Shown here piece by piece: positions 9,007 through 18,401 of a stretch of 64,000 bases of DNA. Under the pieces are notes generated by a model. The model saw only the letters and a list, made by a program, of their open reading frames with translations. It was not told where the DNA came from and searched no databases. Source of the stretch: Dyella acidiphila (GTDB taxonomy: Bacteria > Pseudomonadota > Gammaproteobacteria > Xanthomonadales > Rhodanobacteraceae). Location: positions 186,001 through 250,000 of the forward strand of contig NZ_JACZZA010000012.1 in assembly GCF_014863405.1 (NCBI RefSeq), written 5' to 3'. The stretch's first letter is position 1. Each line of letters starts with the position of its first letter. Position numbers and translations under genes: made by a program.

Positions 9007-10836
9007 CACGGTCGTACCCAGCACGGGCTGCTTTAGGGTATTCAGCACGGGCTGGCCTTCCACCAGCAGGTCCAACACGATCAGCTGATTGTCATGCGGC
9101 TTCAACCAGACGCCGGGTACGTACAAGGTCCGCTGTGGGCCGATCTTCCAGGTGCGGCCGAGCGCGTGGCCGTTGAGCCAGACGAAACCCTTGCCCAGGC
9201 CGGCGGTGTCCAGGAAGGTATCGGCCGCGGCGTCGCCGGAGGCGGGCGCATCGAAGCTGGCGCGATAGAAGCAGGGCGCATGTCGGCAGGCGGCGTGGGC
9301 GTAATGCAATGCATCGCTATCGTTGAACGGCAGCGAGTAGATCTGCCAATCCTGCAGTGGCGTGCCCTGCAGGCTGACGCCGCCCAGGATGCCCTTGCGT
9401 TCCGTGCGCAGCTTTTCACCGAAATTGATGCGTCCGTCGTTCTGCACCAGCAGATCCAGCGTATCGCCCTTGGCCAGCTTCACCGGCAGGTGATCCTGCT
9501 TCAGCCGGCGATCGAGCGTGCCGATGCGCTTGCCGTTGACGTAGATCTGCGCATAGTCGTGCAGGCCGTTCACCTGCAGCTGGCCAGTGAACGGGGCGGC
9601 GATCTGCTTGCGATAAAGGATGTCGCCGTAGGCCTGTCCCAGCGCTTCCATGGTCTTCAGCTCATGCGAAGCGACCGGCGACGGCAGCGTATCCCACAGC
9701 GATACCGATTCATCCAGCTTGATGCCGCGAATGGCCTGGGTGCCCGGCGTGGCCGGCACCGGCGGCGGGGTGGCGCCGGTGTCCTGGATGATCACCTTGC
9801 GCAGTGCGGCGTACTTCGCCGTGGGACGGCCGCTTTCGTCCAGCGGGCTGTCGTAGTCGTAGCTGGTGACATCCGGCTGGTAGTTGTCGTCATCCCAGTT
9901 GGCGCCGTTCATCCAGCCGAACGAGGTGCCGCCATGGAACATGTAGAAGTTGACCGAATAACCTTGCTTCAGCATCCAGTCCAGCTCGGCCGCGACCTGC
10001 TTGGGATCGGATACGTGATGCGGGCCGCCCCAATGATCGAACCAGCCCACCCAGTATTCGCCGGCCATATACGGACCGCCCGGCTGCCAGGTGTGCAGCT
10101 GGGCGAACTTTTCCTGTGCATGGCCCACGCCGAAATTGATCACCTTGAGCAGATCCGGTAGCGAACCCGGCTGCTGGGCGCTGTCGGAGGTGTAGAACAA
10201 GGAGGCATTGAAGCCGCTGTCGATCAGGCCCTGGCGCACCTGCGTCATGTAGGCATCGTCATGGCCGAAGCTGCCGTATTCGTTTTCCACCTGCACGGCG
10301 ATGATATTGCCGCCGCGATTGAGCTGCAGCGGCGCCAGCTCCTGGCCAAGCCGATGCAGATACCGCAGGGCCGGCTGCATGAACTTGGGATCGGTGCTGC
10401 GCACATTGGCATCGCCGTCCTTCAACAGCCACGCCGGCAGGCCGCCGAATTCCCACTCCGAGCATACGTACGGGCCCGGACGCAGGATCACGTACAGGCC
10501 TTCCTGCTGCGCCTCGCGAATGAACTCGGCCACATCGTTCTGGCCGCTGAAATCGTAGTGTCCCGGTTCCGCCTCGTGCGCATTCCAGAACACATAGGTA
10601 GTGATGGTATTGAGGCCCATCGCCTTGGCCATCTTCAGGCGTGCCCGCCAGTACTCGCGTGGAATGCGCGGATAGTGCATTTCACCGGCGATGATGCGGA
10701 ACGGCTTGCCGTTGAGCACGAACTGGCCTTGCGCGATGGCAAGGCCGTGGGTGGTGTCGGCAGGAGCGGCGAATACCTGGCCGGCCAGCAGGACACCGAG
10801 CCCGATGCCCATCGAAACACGCTTCAATCCCTTCAT
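8992..10836 (-). CDS. Secreted GH35 beta-galactosidase
   Basis: 614 residues with a signal peptide ending near VFA (about residue 23). The GH35 barrel shows IIAGEMHYPRIP, RPGPYVCSEWEFGGLPAWL, acid/base Glu186 in QVENEYGSFG and nucleophile Glu260 in AGEYWVGWFDHWG. C-terminal jelly-roll domains follow. AGAGG lies upstream of the ATG. It would release beta-linked galactose in the periplasm or outside the cell. It lies 81 bases downstream of the TonB receptor gene and upstream of the alpha-galactosidase. Confidence 0.95.
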   Translation of the reverse strand: MKGLKRVSMGIGLGVLLAGQVFAAPADTTHGLAIAQGQFVLNGKPFRIIAGEMHYPRIPREYWRARLKMAKAMGLNTITTYVFWNAHEAEPGHYDFSGQNDVAEFIREAQQEGLYVILRPGPYVCSEWEFGGLPAWLLKDGDANVRSTDPKFMQPALRYLHRLGQELAPLQLNRGGNIIAVQVENEYGSFGHDDAYMTQVRQGLIDSGFNASLFYTSDSAQQPGSLPDLLKVINFGVGHAQEKFAQLHTWQPGGPYMAGEYWVGWFDHWGGPHHVSDPKQVAAELDWMLKQGYSVNFYMFHGGTSFGWMNGANWDDDNYQPDVTSYDYDSPLDESGRPTAKYAALRKVIIQDTGATPPPVPATPGTQAIRGIKLDESVSLWDTLPSPVASHELKTMEALGQAYGDILYRKQIAAPFTGQLQVNGLHDYAQIYVNGKRIGTLDRRLKQDHLPVKLAKGDTLDLLVQNDGRINFGEKLRTERKGILGGVSLQGTPLQDWQIYSLPFNDSDALHYAHAACRHAPCFYRASFDAPASGDAAADTFLDTAGLGKGFVWLNGHALGRTWKIGPQRTLYVPGVWLKPHDNQLIVLDLLVEGQPVLNTLKQPVLGTTVVKVP

Positions 10837-10917
10837 CGAAACCTCTTGCCTTCAACCGTGATGGGCGGCCGGCTTCACGCACAGGCGCAAAGCCGGCCCT
10901 GCTGCCACGAACCTGCG

Positions 10918-13797
10918 TCAGAAGCTGCCGCGAACACCCACGGTGTACACCGTGCCATCCGCTTCGGCGTAGAGGAAGCGATTGGGATACACGGAGTAGT
11001 CGTAGAGATGCGCCTGGGTCAGGTTGGTGCCGGACACGAACAGCGAAAGATGGTTGTTGATCTTGTAGCTGGCGCTCAGATCCAGTTCGCCGTAGGAGGT
11101 ACGCGTGGCGGGCTGCGCACCGGAGCCGTAGGAGATGCTCTCCAGGTAGCTGCCGCGCCAGTTGTAGGCCAGGCGCACCTGCCACGGACCTTTTTCGTAG
11201 TAGCCGCTGAGGTTGGCCGAATCGCCGATGCCCGGCACGGCGAACTTGCCGGAGGTGCTGATCACGCCGGGGCTGAGCGAGGCGCTGCTGTTGACGTGGG
11301 TGTAGTTGAACGCCATGCCCAGGCCATCGAACGGTGCCGGCAGCACATGCGTGAACTGATAGTTGAAGGTGACTTCTTCGCCGTAGATCCTGGCCGAGTT
11401 CAAATTGATCGGCTCGCTCAGCGACCAGGTCTGGCCGAGGAAGGACACCGGCGTGCTGACGATGGTGCTGAAGTTGCTGACCCGCTTGTAGAAGGTCTCC
11501 ACCGACAGATAGCTGGCGTCGTCGATGTACCACTCCAGGCCGGTGTCGTAGTTGGTCGACGTATACGGCTGCAGGTCCGGGTTGCCCTGCGTGATCGTCA
11601 GCGATTCCGGGCGCGTGCCGAAGCTCTGGTTGTAGTACAGGTTGTTGAGTTCGGGCGGGGTCAGCGTCTTCGACAGCGCCAGGCGATAGACCAGGTTGTC
11701 GAGCAGATTGAGCTTGAAGTTAGCCGACGGCAGCCACTTGTGATAACCGCCGGTGGCCGACTGCGGTTCCAGCGGGCCGTAAGCCACCTGGCTGGCGCTG
11801 GTGTCGCTCGGGCTGACGTAATAGCTGATCGGCTCCTGGAAAATGGCTTCGGACTGCGAGGCCACGTCCATATAGCGGGCGCCGATATCCAGGGTCCATG
11901 GCTTCTCCCACATCGTGCCTTCAAACACCGCCTTGATGAAGGCTGCCTTGTCGGTTTCCTGCACCTCGTTGAAGCTGCCCGGATTGGACTTCGGCTGGAA
12001 GCTGCCGTACTGCGCAAGTGCGGCCAGCAGCGCGGCGCGCTTGTCGGGCGTCAACTGGTTGTAGGCGGCCGGGGTGGTGAGCCATTTCATGTAGGCCAGC
12101 GGATCGTATTGAATCCACTGCGTGGGCAGGCCCGGCTGCGATACGCCGCTGATCGGCGCCGGCGGCGTATACACGTACGCACCGACCGCGCCAGGGGGCA
12201 CCGATACCGCATAACCGCAATACGCGTTGCAAAGAATGCTTTCCGGCGTAACCCACTGCACCGACTTGTTGTACTGCCGGTTGCGCTGCACGCCGAATTC
12301 GATCGAGGAGAGCGTGCCGCTGTCGAAGCTCTTGCTCAGGTTCAGCTGATACTGGGTGATGCCGTCGGTGACGTTGTTCGACTGGCCGCCCCAACTGCAG
12401 CAGTGCGCGTACAGGTCATCCAGGTTGGTGGTGGAAATGATGTTGGTATAGCTGGGCGGCTCGCTGCTGCCGTTGTTGGTCCAGGTCGGATTGACGCCGA
12501 CATTGCGCGCGCCGATCACGGTGAAGTAGCTGTTGGCGCTCTGCTTGTCCCAGGCCTTGGAGTTGGATACGTCCAGGGTCAGCACGGTCGACGGATCGAC
12601 GTCGAAAGCGACGTTCAAGCCGTTCTGGATCATGATCTCGTCGCTGGGGTTGTAGTCCACGACGTAGTCGTTCGACATCACGCCAGTGTTCTTGCGCACG
12701 TAATTCAATACGGTGTTGTTGGCATCCGTGGTCAGCGACTGGATGTCGTCGGCGTTGCCGTATTCGCCGAATTCATGCTCCAGCGGATCGACGCGATAGC
12801 CCGCGTACAAGGTGTCGAGCTTGAACGTCAGGCGGTCGATCGGATGCCAGTCGATCGCACCGCTGAAGCTCTTGCGGGTGCGCTCTTCGTCGACCACGTT
12901 GTTGGCCAGTGTTTCGGGGATGGCCACGTGGGTGTAGTTGGGGTTGCTCAGGCCGGATTGCTGGGAAATATTCTGATTGACGTACCAGGAGTTCGCTTGT
13001 GTGTTGATCTGCGTGTCGTCGCGCTTGTAGTACTGCACCGACGCCAGCCAGCCGAAGGTGTGATCCGAATTGGTCCAGCCGGTCAGGCCCGACACACGGG
13101 GCGTGGTCTTGCCGGCCCAGCTGCCGGTGAGATTGCTGTTGACGCCTGCGGCAGAGCCGGTGGCATGAAAGCCGTTGAAGTCCAGCGGACGCGCCGTCTG
13201 GATATCCACCACGCCGCCGATATCCACCTCGGGAATATCCGCCGACGAAGTCTTGTTGACCTGGGCGACGCTGATGATGTCCGACGGCAGCACGTCGAAG
13301 TCGAACGCGCGCGTGCCGGAGGCCGTAGCCATCTGGCGGCCGTTGATGGTTACCGCCACGAAGTCCGGGCCGAAGCCGCGAATGGCGATCTGGCTGGATT
13401 CGCCGCCGCTGCGATCCACCGATACGCCGGGCACGCGCTGCAGCGCGTCGGCCACGTTGGGATCGGGGAATTTGCCGGTTTCCTCAGCCGAAATGGAGTC
13501 GACCACGTTGACCGAATCCTGCTTGATCGACTGCGCGCGACGGATGGCCGCCAGCTGGCCGGTCACGCTGACGGCGCTCAGATCGGTGACTTTCTTGTCG
13601 TCCTTCTTCTTGCCATTGGCCGTTTGCGTGGTGTCGGCAGGGGCACTCTGGGTCGGTGCCGCCGTGGCGGGCGAACCTGAGCTGGCTGCGGATGCGTTGG
13701 TTTGTGCGTATCCCTGTGCGCTGTAGCCAAGCAGGCAGGCACCTCCCATGATGGCCAGCGCTTGGTACACAGAGAACGTCAGTTTTTTTCTTTGCAT
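10918..13797 (-). CDS. TonB-dependent receptor, oligosaccharide type
   Basis: 959 residues. A signal sequence (to about residue 31, AYA) and an Ala/Thr/Lys-rich spacer precede a plug starting at DLSAVSVTGQLAAIRRAQ, with NVADALQRVPGVSVDRSGG, IAIRGFGPDFVAVTINGR and GGVVDIQTARPLDF. A 22-strand barrel follows, ending in aromatic YTVGVRGSF. The pattern matches the Xanthomonas/Caulobacter sugar-related receptor group. With two galactosidases immediately downstream it probably imports galacto-oligosaccharides across the outer membrane; the actual ligand is inferred. Confidence 0.93.
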   Translation of the reverse strand: MQRKKLTFSVYQALAIMGGACLLGYSAQGYAQTNASAASSGSPATAAPTQSAPADTTQTANGKKKDDKKVTDLSAVSVTGQLAAIRRAQSIKQDSVNVVDSISAEETGKFPDPNVADALQRVPGVSVDRSGGESSQIAIRGFGPDFVAVTINGRQMATASGTRAFDFDVLPSDIISVAQVNKTSSADIPEVDIGGVVDIQTARPLDFNGFHATGSAAGVNSNLTGSWAGKTTPRVSGLTGWTNSDHTFGWLASVQYYKRDDTQINTQANSWYVNQNISQQSGLSNPNYTHVAIPETLANNVVDEERTRKSFSGAIDWHPIDRLTFKLDTLYAGYRVDPLEHEFGEYGNADDIQSLTTDANNTVLNYVRKNTGVMSNDYVVDYNPSDEIMIQNGLNVAFDVDPSTVLTLDVSNSKAWDKQSANSYFTVIGARNVGVNPTWTNNGSSEPPSYTNIISTTNLDDLYAHCCSWGGQSNNVTDGITQYQLNLSKSFDSGTLSSIEFGVQRNRQYNKSVQWVTPESILCNAYCGYAVSVPPGAVGAYVYTPPAPISGVSQPGLPTQWIQYDPLAYMKWLTTPAAYNQLTPDKRAALLAALAQYGSFQPKSNPGSFNEVQETDKAAFIKAVFEGTMWEKPWTLDIGARYMDVASQSEAIFQEPISYYVSPSDTSASQVAYGPLEPQSATGGYHKWLPSANFKLNLLDNLVYRLALSKTLTPPELNNLYYNQSFGTRPESLTITQGNPDLQPYTSTNYDTGLEWYIDDASYLSVETFYKRVSNFSTIVSTPVSFLGQTWSLSEPINLNSARIYGEEVTFNYQFTHVLPAPFDGLGMAFNYTHVNSSASLSPGVISTSGKFAVPGIGDSANLSGYYEKGPWQVRLAYNWRGSYLESISYGSGAQPATRTSYGELDLSASYKINNHLSLFVSGTNLTQAHLYDYSVYPNRFLYAEADGTVYTVGVRGSF

Positions 13798-13895
13798 GGA
13801 CTGCCCCTGGATGCGTAATGCTTGTGGACATGTACGTAATGACGAGCATGGCGCCCCGCGGTGCCATGTTGGTCTACTCAGATTGAGTCGCGCTT

Positions 13896-13935
13896 ACCCC
13901 TAAGTGGCGCGACCGGTTGCCACCCCTCAGTGGCG
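13896..13935. promoter_or_regulatory. Direct repeat ACCCCTMAGTGGCG upstream of the receptor gene
   Basis: ACCCCTAAGTGGCG (13896-13909) and ACCCCTCAGTGGCG (13922-13935) repeat with a 26-bp offset and flank an ACCGGT core. They lie 100-140 bases upstream of the TonB receptor start. Probably regulatory; the binding protein is unknown. Confidence 0.4.
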
Positions 13936-14019
13936 ATTCGTAAGCCGTGGTTCTGAAGCAGTTCCAAGGAATCGGCCGATGAAATCAGCTGCCTTGGAAG
14001 GTTTTCCAGCCCTGCTCAT

Positions 14020-14038
14020 CCAATAGTAGTATTATTGG
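14020..14038. promoter_or_regulatory. 19-bp operator-like palindrome in the divergent receptor/epimerase region
   Basis: CCAATAGTAGTATTATTGG is symmetrical about its central base except for one position pair. It lies in an AT-rich island between the divergent TonB receptor gene (start 13797) and the periplasmic epimerase gene (start 14297). Size and symmetry fit a GntR/FadR or LacI dimer. The rest of the 13798-14296 gap holds the direct repeats above and no gene. Confidence 0.55.
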
Positions 14039-14296
14039 ATAATAATATTCTCGTATCAGACGACAAGCTGCAGCGCAGCATGACCAAGGCCCCTTTAGCA
14101 GGCAGGCTCAGCCCGGCGATGGGTATCCGGTGCAAGGATCGAACAAGCACCGCACCGGATATCGCATCGGCGCAGCGGCTTGAATGCGGGACTGTTCGCG
14201 TACGAACATATCGGCCGCATCGCGATTGACTCGGGCTGTTCAAATGCGTGCAGTCTTTCGCTCGCATGCTTTGGTTTTTTTCGGGGAATGCACTAC

Positions 14297-15451
14297 ATGA
14301 AGCACGCGGTTATGTTCGGTTCTTTCTGCTTGATCATGGCCGGCCTGGCCAGCACCGGCGCACAGGCAGCCGAAGCCACCCGCGCATCGTTCGGCCACAC
14401 CGCAGATGGCCAGAACGTGGAGATTGTGACCTTGACCAACAGCCGCGGCGTGCAGGCGCGGGTGATGAGCTACGGCGCATCGCTGCAATCGCTGCTGGTG
14501 CCGGATCGCGACGGCCATCTCGCCGATGTGGTACTCGGCTACGACGACCTGCAAGGCTATCTGGATCGCCGCCAGTATTTCGGTGCCACGGTTGGCCGCT
14601 ACGCCAACCGCATCGCGCACGGCAGCTTCACGCTGGATGGCAAGCATTACCAGCTGACGCGCAACGAAGGCCCCAATTCCCTGCATGGCGGCAACCAGGG
14701 CTTCGATCAAAAGGTCTGGCAGGTGGTGGAGGTCAAGCAGGGACCCAATGCCAGCGTGACGCTGCAATACATCAGCAAGGATGGCGATCAGGGCTATCCG
14801 GGCACGCTCACGGTCAAGGCCACCTATCAGCTGAGCGAGGACAACCAGCTGAAAATTGCTTACGTTGCCACCACCGACAAGCCGACCATCGTCAATCTTT
14901 CCAACCACACCTACTGGAATCTCGCCGGCGAAGGTGGCGGTACGGTGATGGACCAGGTGCTGACCATTCCCGGCGAAGCCATCACCACCGTGGATGCCGC
15001 CTCGATTCCTGACGGGCACATCGTTCCGGTAGCCGGCACACCGTACGACTTCCGCGCCGGCAAGCCGATCGGCCGCGATATCCGCGACGGCAGCTCGCAG
15101 CAACTGCTGTTCGGCCACGGCTACGACATGAACTGGGTGGTCAGCAGCAAGGAAGTGGAATCGCATATGGTGGCGCGCGTGCAGGATCCGCATTCGGGAC
15201 GCGTGATGAGCCTGTGGTCGAGCAAGCCTGGGCTGCAGTTCTACTCGGGCAATTTTCTGGACGGCACCACGGTGGGCAAGCAGCACCATATCTATCGCCA
15301 GGGCGATGCCTTCGTGCTGGAGCCGCAGCTGTTCCCCGATACGCCCAATCGTCCGGCATTCGGATCGGCACGGCTTGCGCCCGGCGAAACCTACCGCAAC
15401 ACCATTGTTTATCGCTTCGCTACCGACGGCGGACGCGTGGTGACGCATTGA
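14297..15451 (+). CDS. galM: Periplasmic aldose 1-epimerase (GalM type)
   Basis: 384 residues with a signal peptide to AQA (about residue 22). Classical GalM signatures are VGRYANRIAHGSF, NSLHGGNQGFD, NLSNHTYWNL with the catalytic His, DGHIVPVAGTPYDFR, HGYDMNWV and FVLEPQLFPD with the catalytic Glu. The start MKHAV is preferred because GGGGA lies 9 bases upstream; an ATG at 14288 has no ribosome binding site. It would mutarotate galactose or glucose released in the periplasm. It forms a two-gene operon with the GH5 gene 37 bases downstream. Confidence 0.92.
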   Translation: MKHAVMFGSFCLIMAGLASTGAQAAEATRASFGHTADGQNVEIVTLTNSRGVQARVMSYGASLQSLLVPDRDGHLADVVLGYDDLQGYLDRRQYFGATVGRYANRIAHGSFTLDGKHYQLTRNEGPNSLHGGNQGFDQKVWQVVEVKQGPNASVTLQYISKDGDQGYPGTLTVKATYQLSEDNQLKIAYVATTDKPTIVNLSNHTYWNLAGEGGGTVMDQVLTIPGEAITTVDAASIPDGHIVPVAGTPYDFRAGKPIGRDIRDGSSQQLLFGHGYDMNWVVSSKEVESHMVARVQDPHSGRVMSLWSSKPGLQFYSGNFLDGTTVGKQHHIYRQGDAFVLEPQLFPDTPNRPAFGSARLAPGETYRNTIVYRFATDGGRVVTH

Positions 15452-15488
15452 ACCAGGCATTGGCGCAGCAAAAAGCGGAGTGGGCACG

Positions 15489-16676
15489 ATGAAGCACGCA
15501 GGACGGGCGGTATGGATAGCGGCGCTGGCCCTGGCGATGCCGCTGATGGCGCATGCGGACGATGCACAGCCATGGAGCCCGGCCAAGGCCAAGGCCTGGT
15601 ATGCAAAGCAGGCGTGGCCGGTAGGCAGCGACTATCTGCCATCCGATGCGATCAACGAACTGGAGATGTGGCAGCCAGCCAGCTTCGATCCGGCGCGCAT
15701 CGACCGGGAGCTGGGCTGGGCGCAGGCCCTGGGCATGACCACCATGCGGGTATTCCTGCACAACCTGCTATGGGACCAGGACAAGCAGGGCTTCAAGCAG
15801 CGTATCGACCAGTTCCTCACCATCGCCGCGCGCCATCACATCAAGCCGATCTTCGTGCTGTTCGACTCCTGCTGGGACCCGGATCCGGTGCTCGGCCCGC
15901 AACATCCGCCGATTCCCGGCGTGCACAACTCCGGCTGGGTGCAGGCGCCGGGAACCAGGATCCTCGACGATCCCTCGCGCTATCCGCAGCTGGAAGGCTA
16001 CGTCAAAGACATCGTCGGCAGCTTTGCGCATGACCCGCGCATTCTTGCCTGGGATGTATGGAACGAGCCGGACAACGATGGCGGCGGCAACTACGCCGCG
16101 CAGGAACCGAAAGACAAATTCGAGCGTGTGGCGCAATTGCTGCCGCAGGTATTCGCCTGGGCGCGCAGCCAGCATCCGGAGCAGCCGCTGACCAGCGGCC
16201 TATGGCATCACGAGGACTGGTCCAAACTGGCCGCACTCAACGCGATCGAGCGCACGCAGCTGACCGAGTCGGACATCATCAGCTTCCACAACTACGGTTT
16301 TCCCGAAGATTTCCTGCGTCGGGTGCAGCAGCTGCGCGGCTATGGGCGCCCGCTGATCTGCACCGAATACATGGCGCGCGGCGAAGGCTCGACCGTGGAT
16401 ACGGTGCTGCCGCTGGGCAAGAAGCTGGATGTCGGCATGGTCAACTGGGGCTTCGTCTCGGGCAAGTCGCAGACCATCTATCCCTGGGATTCGTGGCAGC
16501 GGCCGTACACGCTACAGCCGCCGGATATCTGGTTCCACGATCTGCTGCAGGCGGACGGTACCCCTTATCGTGCGCGCGAAGCAGAGATCATCCGCGCCCT
16601 GAGTCGTGCGCCGCGAGGTGTGGTGCCGGCGGATGCCATGCTGTTGCCGGTAACGGACGCCGCGACCGCACCTTAA
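15489..16676 (+). CDS. Secreted GH5-like glycoside hydrolase
   Basis: 395 residues with a signal peptide ending near AHA (about residue 23). The TIM-barrel core shows GMTTMRVFLHNLLWDQD, acid/base Glu193 in WDVWNEPDND and nucleophile Glu293 in LICTEYMARG, with SFHNYG between. This fits clan GH-A, closest to GH5-type cellulase/mannanase/xylanase proteins. GGAG precedes the ATG; an in-frame GTG at 15480 is an alternative. Beside an alpha-galactosidase a galactomannan substrate is attractive, but specificity cannot be read from sequence. Confidence 0.85.
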   Translation: MKHAGRAVWIAALALAMPLMAHADDAQPWSPAKAKAWYAKQAWPVGSDYLPSDAINELEMWQPASFDPARIDRELGWAQALGMTTMRVFLHNLLWDQDKQGFKQRIDQFLTIAARHHIKPIFVLFDSCWDPDPVLGPQHPPIPGVHNSGWVQAPGTRILDDPSRYPQLEGYVKDIVGSFAHDPRILAWDVWNEPDNDGGGNYAAQEPKDKFERVAQLLPQVFAWARSQHPEQPLTSGLWHHEDWSKLAALNAIERTQLTESDIISFHNYGFPEDFLRRVQQLRGYGRPLICTEYMARGEGSTVDTVLPLGKKLDVGMVNWGFVSGKSQTIYPWDSWQRPYTLQPPDIWFHDLLQADGTPYRAREAEIIRALSRAPRGVVPADAMLLPVTDAATAP

Positions 16677-16704
16677 GTGCCGCAGCCTGCGCCGTGGACG
16701 CCGC

Positions 16705-17496
16705 TCAGCGTCCCTTGTCGCCGCGCCGCTTGTTGCTGAGGTTTTCGCGCGTATCCGCAATCACCTTCAGCATGGCCTTGTGCGCCGCCTCGGCATCCTT
16801 GTCGCGAATCGCCACCAGCACCGCGCGATGCTGCGGCAGGGAATACTTGAAATTGCTGGCGGTACGCGCCGACATGGTGAAATAACTGCTGAGCGCGGTT
16901 TCGATCACCGAAAACAGCGAGATCAGCAATTCGTTGCCGGTGGCGGCGAGAATGGCTTCATGGAAATCCACGTCCGCCGCGGTCCACGATTCCGGATCGG
17001 GCGCCGCTTCCATCCCATCGAACGCGGTCTGCATGCGCTTGAGCTGCGCGGCCGAACGATGACGCGCGGCGCTGGCCGCGGCGGCAGGCTCGATGATCTC
17101 GCGCATCTCCGACAGCTTGTCCACGAAATCCATGGTCGGCATCGTGCTGCAGCGCCAGGCCAGCACATCGGCATCCAGCTGATTCCAGAAACGCGCATCG
17201 CGCACGCGCGTGCCCACCTTGGGCCGCGCTTCCACCAGCCCCTTGGCCGACAGCACCTTCATCGCTTCGCGCAGCGACGTGCGGCTGACATCCATTTCCA
17301 CCGCCATGCTGGCTTCCGGCGGCAACACCTCGCCGGGCTTCAGCTCGCCGCTGACGATACGCTGGCCGAGTACCTGCACCACATGCCCGTGCAGATTGCG
17401 CGCAGGCATCGGACCGATGCCGCTGCGTAGCCGCCGTGCCAGGGCGGAGCGGGGAGCGATGCTGTCACCGTCCCGACCGCTGCGAAAAGATGCCAT
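16705..17496 (-). CDS. FadR-subfamily GntR regulator, paralog of DgoR
   Basis: 263 residues. From ARNLHGHV onward it aligns along its whole length with the regulator at 5592-6305: LPPEASMAVEMDVSRTSLRE winged helix, RPKVGTRVRD, LDADVLAWRC, ADVDFHEAIL FCD metal motif and LPQHRAVLVAI. AGGAG 9 bases upstream supports the start at 17496, giving an about 29-residue extension absent from DgoR. It is convergent with the GH5 gene. The two paralogs probably recognise related operators and sugar acids and bracket the locus. Confidence 0.9.
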   Translation of the reverse strand: MASFRSGRDGDSIAPRSALARRLRSGIGPMPARNLHGHVVQVLGQRIVSGELKPGEVLPPEASMAVEMDVSRTSLREAMKVLSAKGLVEARPKVGTRVRDARFWNQLDADVLAWRCSTMPTMDFVDKLSEMREIIEPAAAASAARHRSAAQLKRMQTAFDGMEAAPDPESWTAADVDFHEAILAATGNELLISLFSVIETALSSYFTMSARTASNFKYSLPQHRAVLVAIRDKDAEAAHKAMLKVIADTRENLSNKRRGDKGR

Positions 17497-18401
17497 TCAG
17501 TCGATCTCCTGCTGATTTCCATGCAATGGAACGGGTCGCGGACCGGCGAGCCGTCGCGGCGCCACACCTGCCGCCGCTGCCTGGGCATGATGCCATGAAT
17601 TGGCTGGCGCCGACTTTGGCGCCTCCCGGCAGCCCCTAAAGCCATGCGCTTAGCGCAATAGCTGCGCTTGCATGGCGGCCGAACAGGCCGGCGCATCCGT
17701 TCTTCCTGACAGCTTGGTGCGATGCCAGGGAGCGAAGTCAGCGAAGATGTCGACGGCCTTCGATGACAAGTCTGCCTTTCCACCACTACCTGCACACTCA
17801 GTCGAAATCGCCTATTCGTGCATCGCTTAGGCCGGACATGGCCAGGTACCGGATCGGCATCATGGCAGTGACGCAACGTTATTACATGCCAACGAATAGC
17901 TTGCAAAGCATGCTTGCGCTACCCAAAAAAATTCGGCGTACAATGCGCGCATTCCAGGTCCACCGACCCGCCAACATGACACGCATCTTTCACGGTCCAG
18001 CTGTTTCAGGCGCGCGACGAAAGACTGCCACGCACAGACGCCCGACCTAGCCAGGGCACCCACACTTCCCGATCTCACGCACGTATCTTCGGCACGCGCC
18101 AGACGCGTGGATGATGATTCGCATGCGCTGCATCGTACGACCATATCGTCGAGTCGACTGCGCCGATCAACTTATTCATATATGAAGTATCCGCCATGCG
18201 TCTTGCGCATGCGGTGACTGGCGCATCCACCATCACCGCTCGCTGATCACTCATCGCATCCATTTACGACTGCCGGGCCTCGATGCCAATGGCCGCGGCC
18301 GCGCGCACTCATCGCGAGGTATCCATCGCCATCACCTGACGCAACGCATGCATGACCGGCCCTGGCTGTAGCCAGGCGCTTTTTCCCAAGGACAGACTTC
18401 C
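17497..18401. other. 905-bp intergenic region with palindromes, no gene seen
   Basis: It separates the divergent GntR and flotillin-like genes. AAGCATGCTT (17906-17915) and TTCATATATGAA (18175-18186) are perfect palindromes in or near AT-richer stretches and may be operators or promoter elements. The open frames here, such as 17763-18050, have no recognisable protein or ribosome binding site. Confidence 0.5.

Noticed and set aside
10261-13680. 1139-residue open frame on the plus strand opposite the TonB receptor and GH35 genes
   Set aside because: Arg/His/Val/Gly-rich translation without domains; antisense to genes with clear signatures. It is a GC-rich shadow frame.
17763-18050. 95-residue frame in the GntR/flotillin gap
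   Set aside because: No ribosome binding site, no motif, and atypical composition; cannot be supported as a gene.
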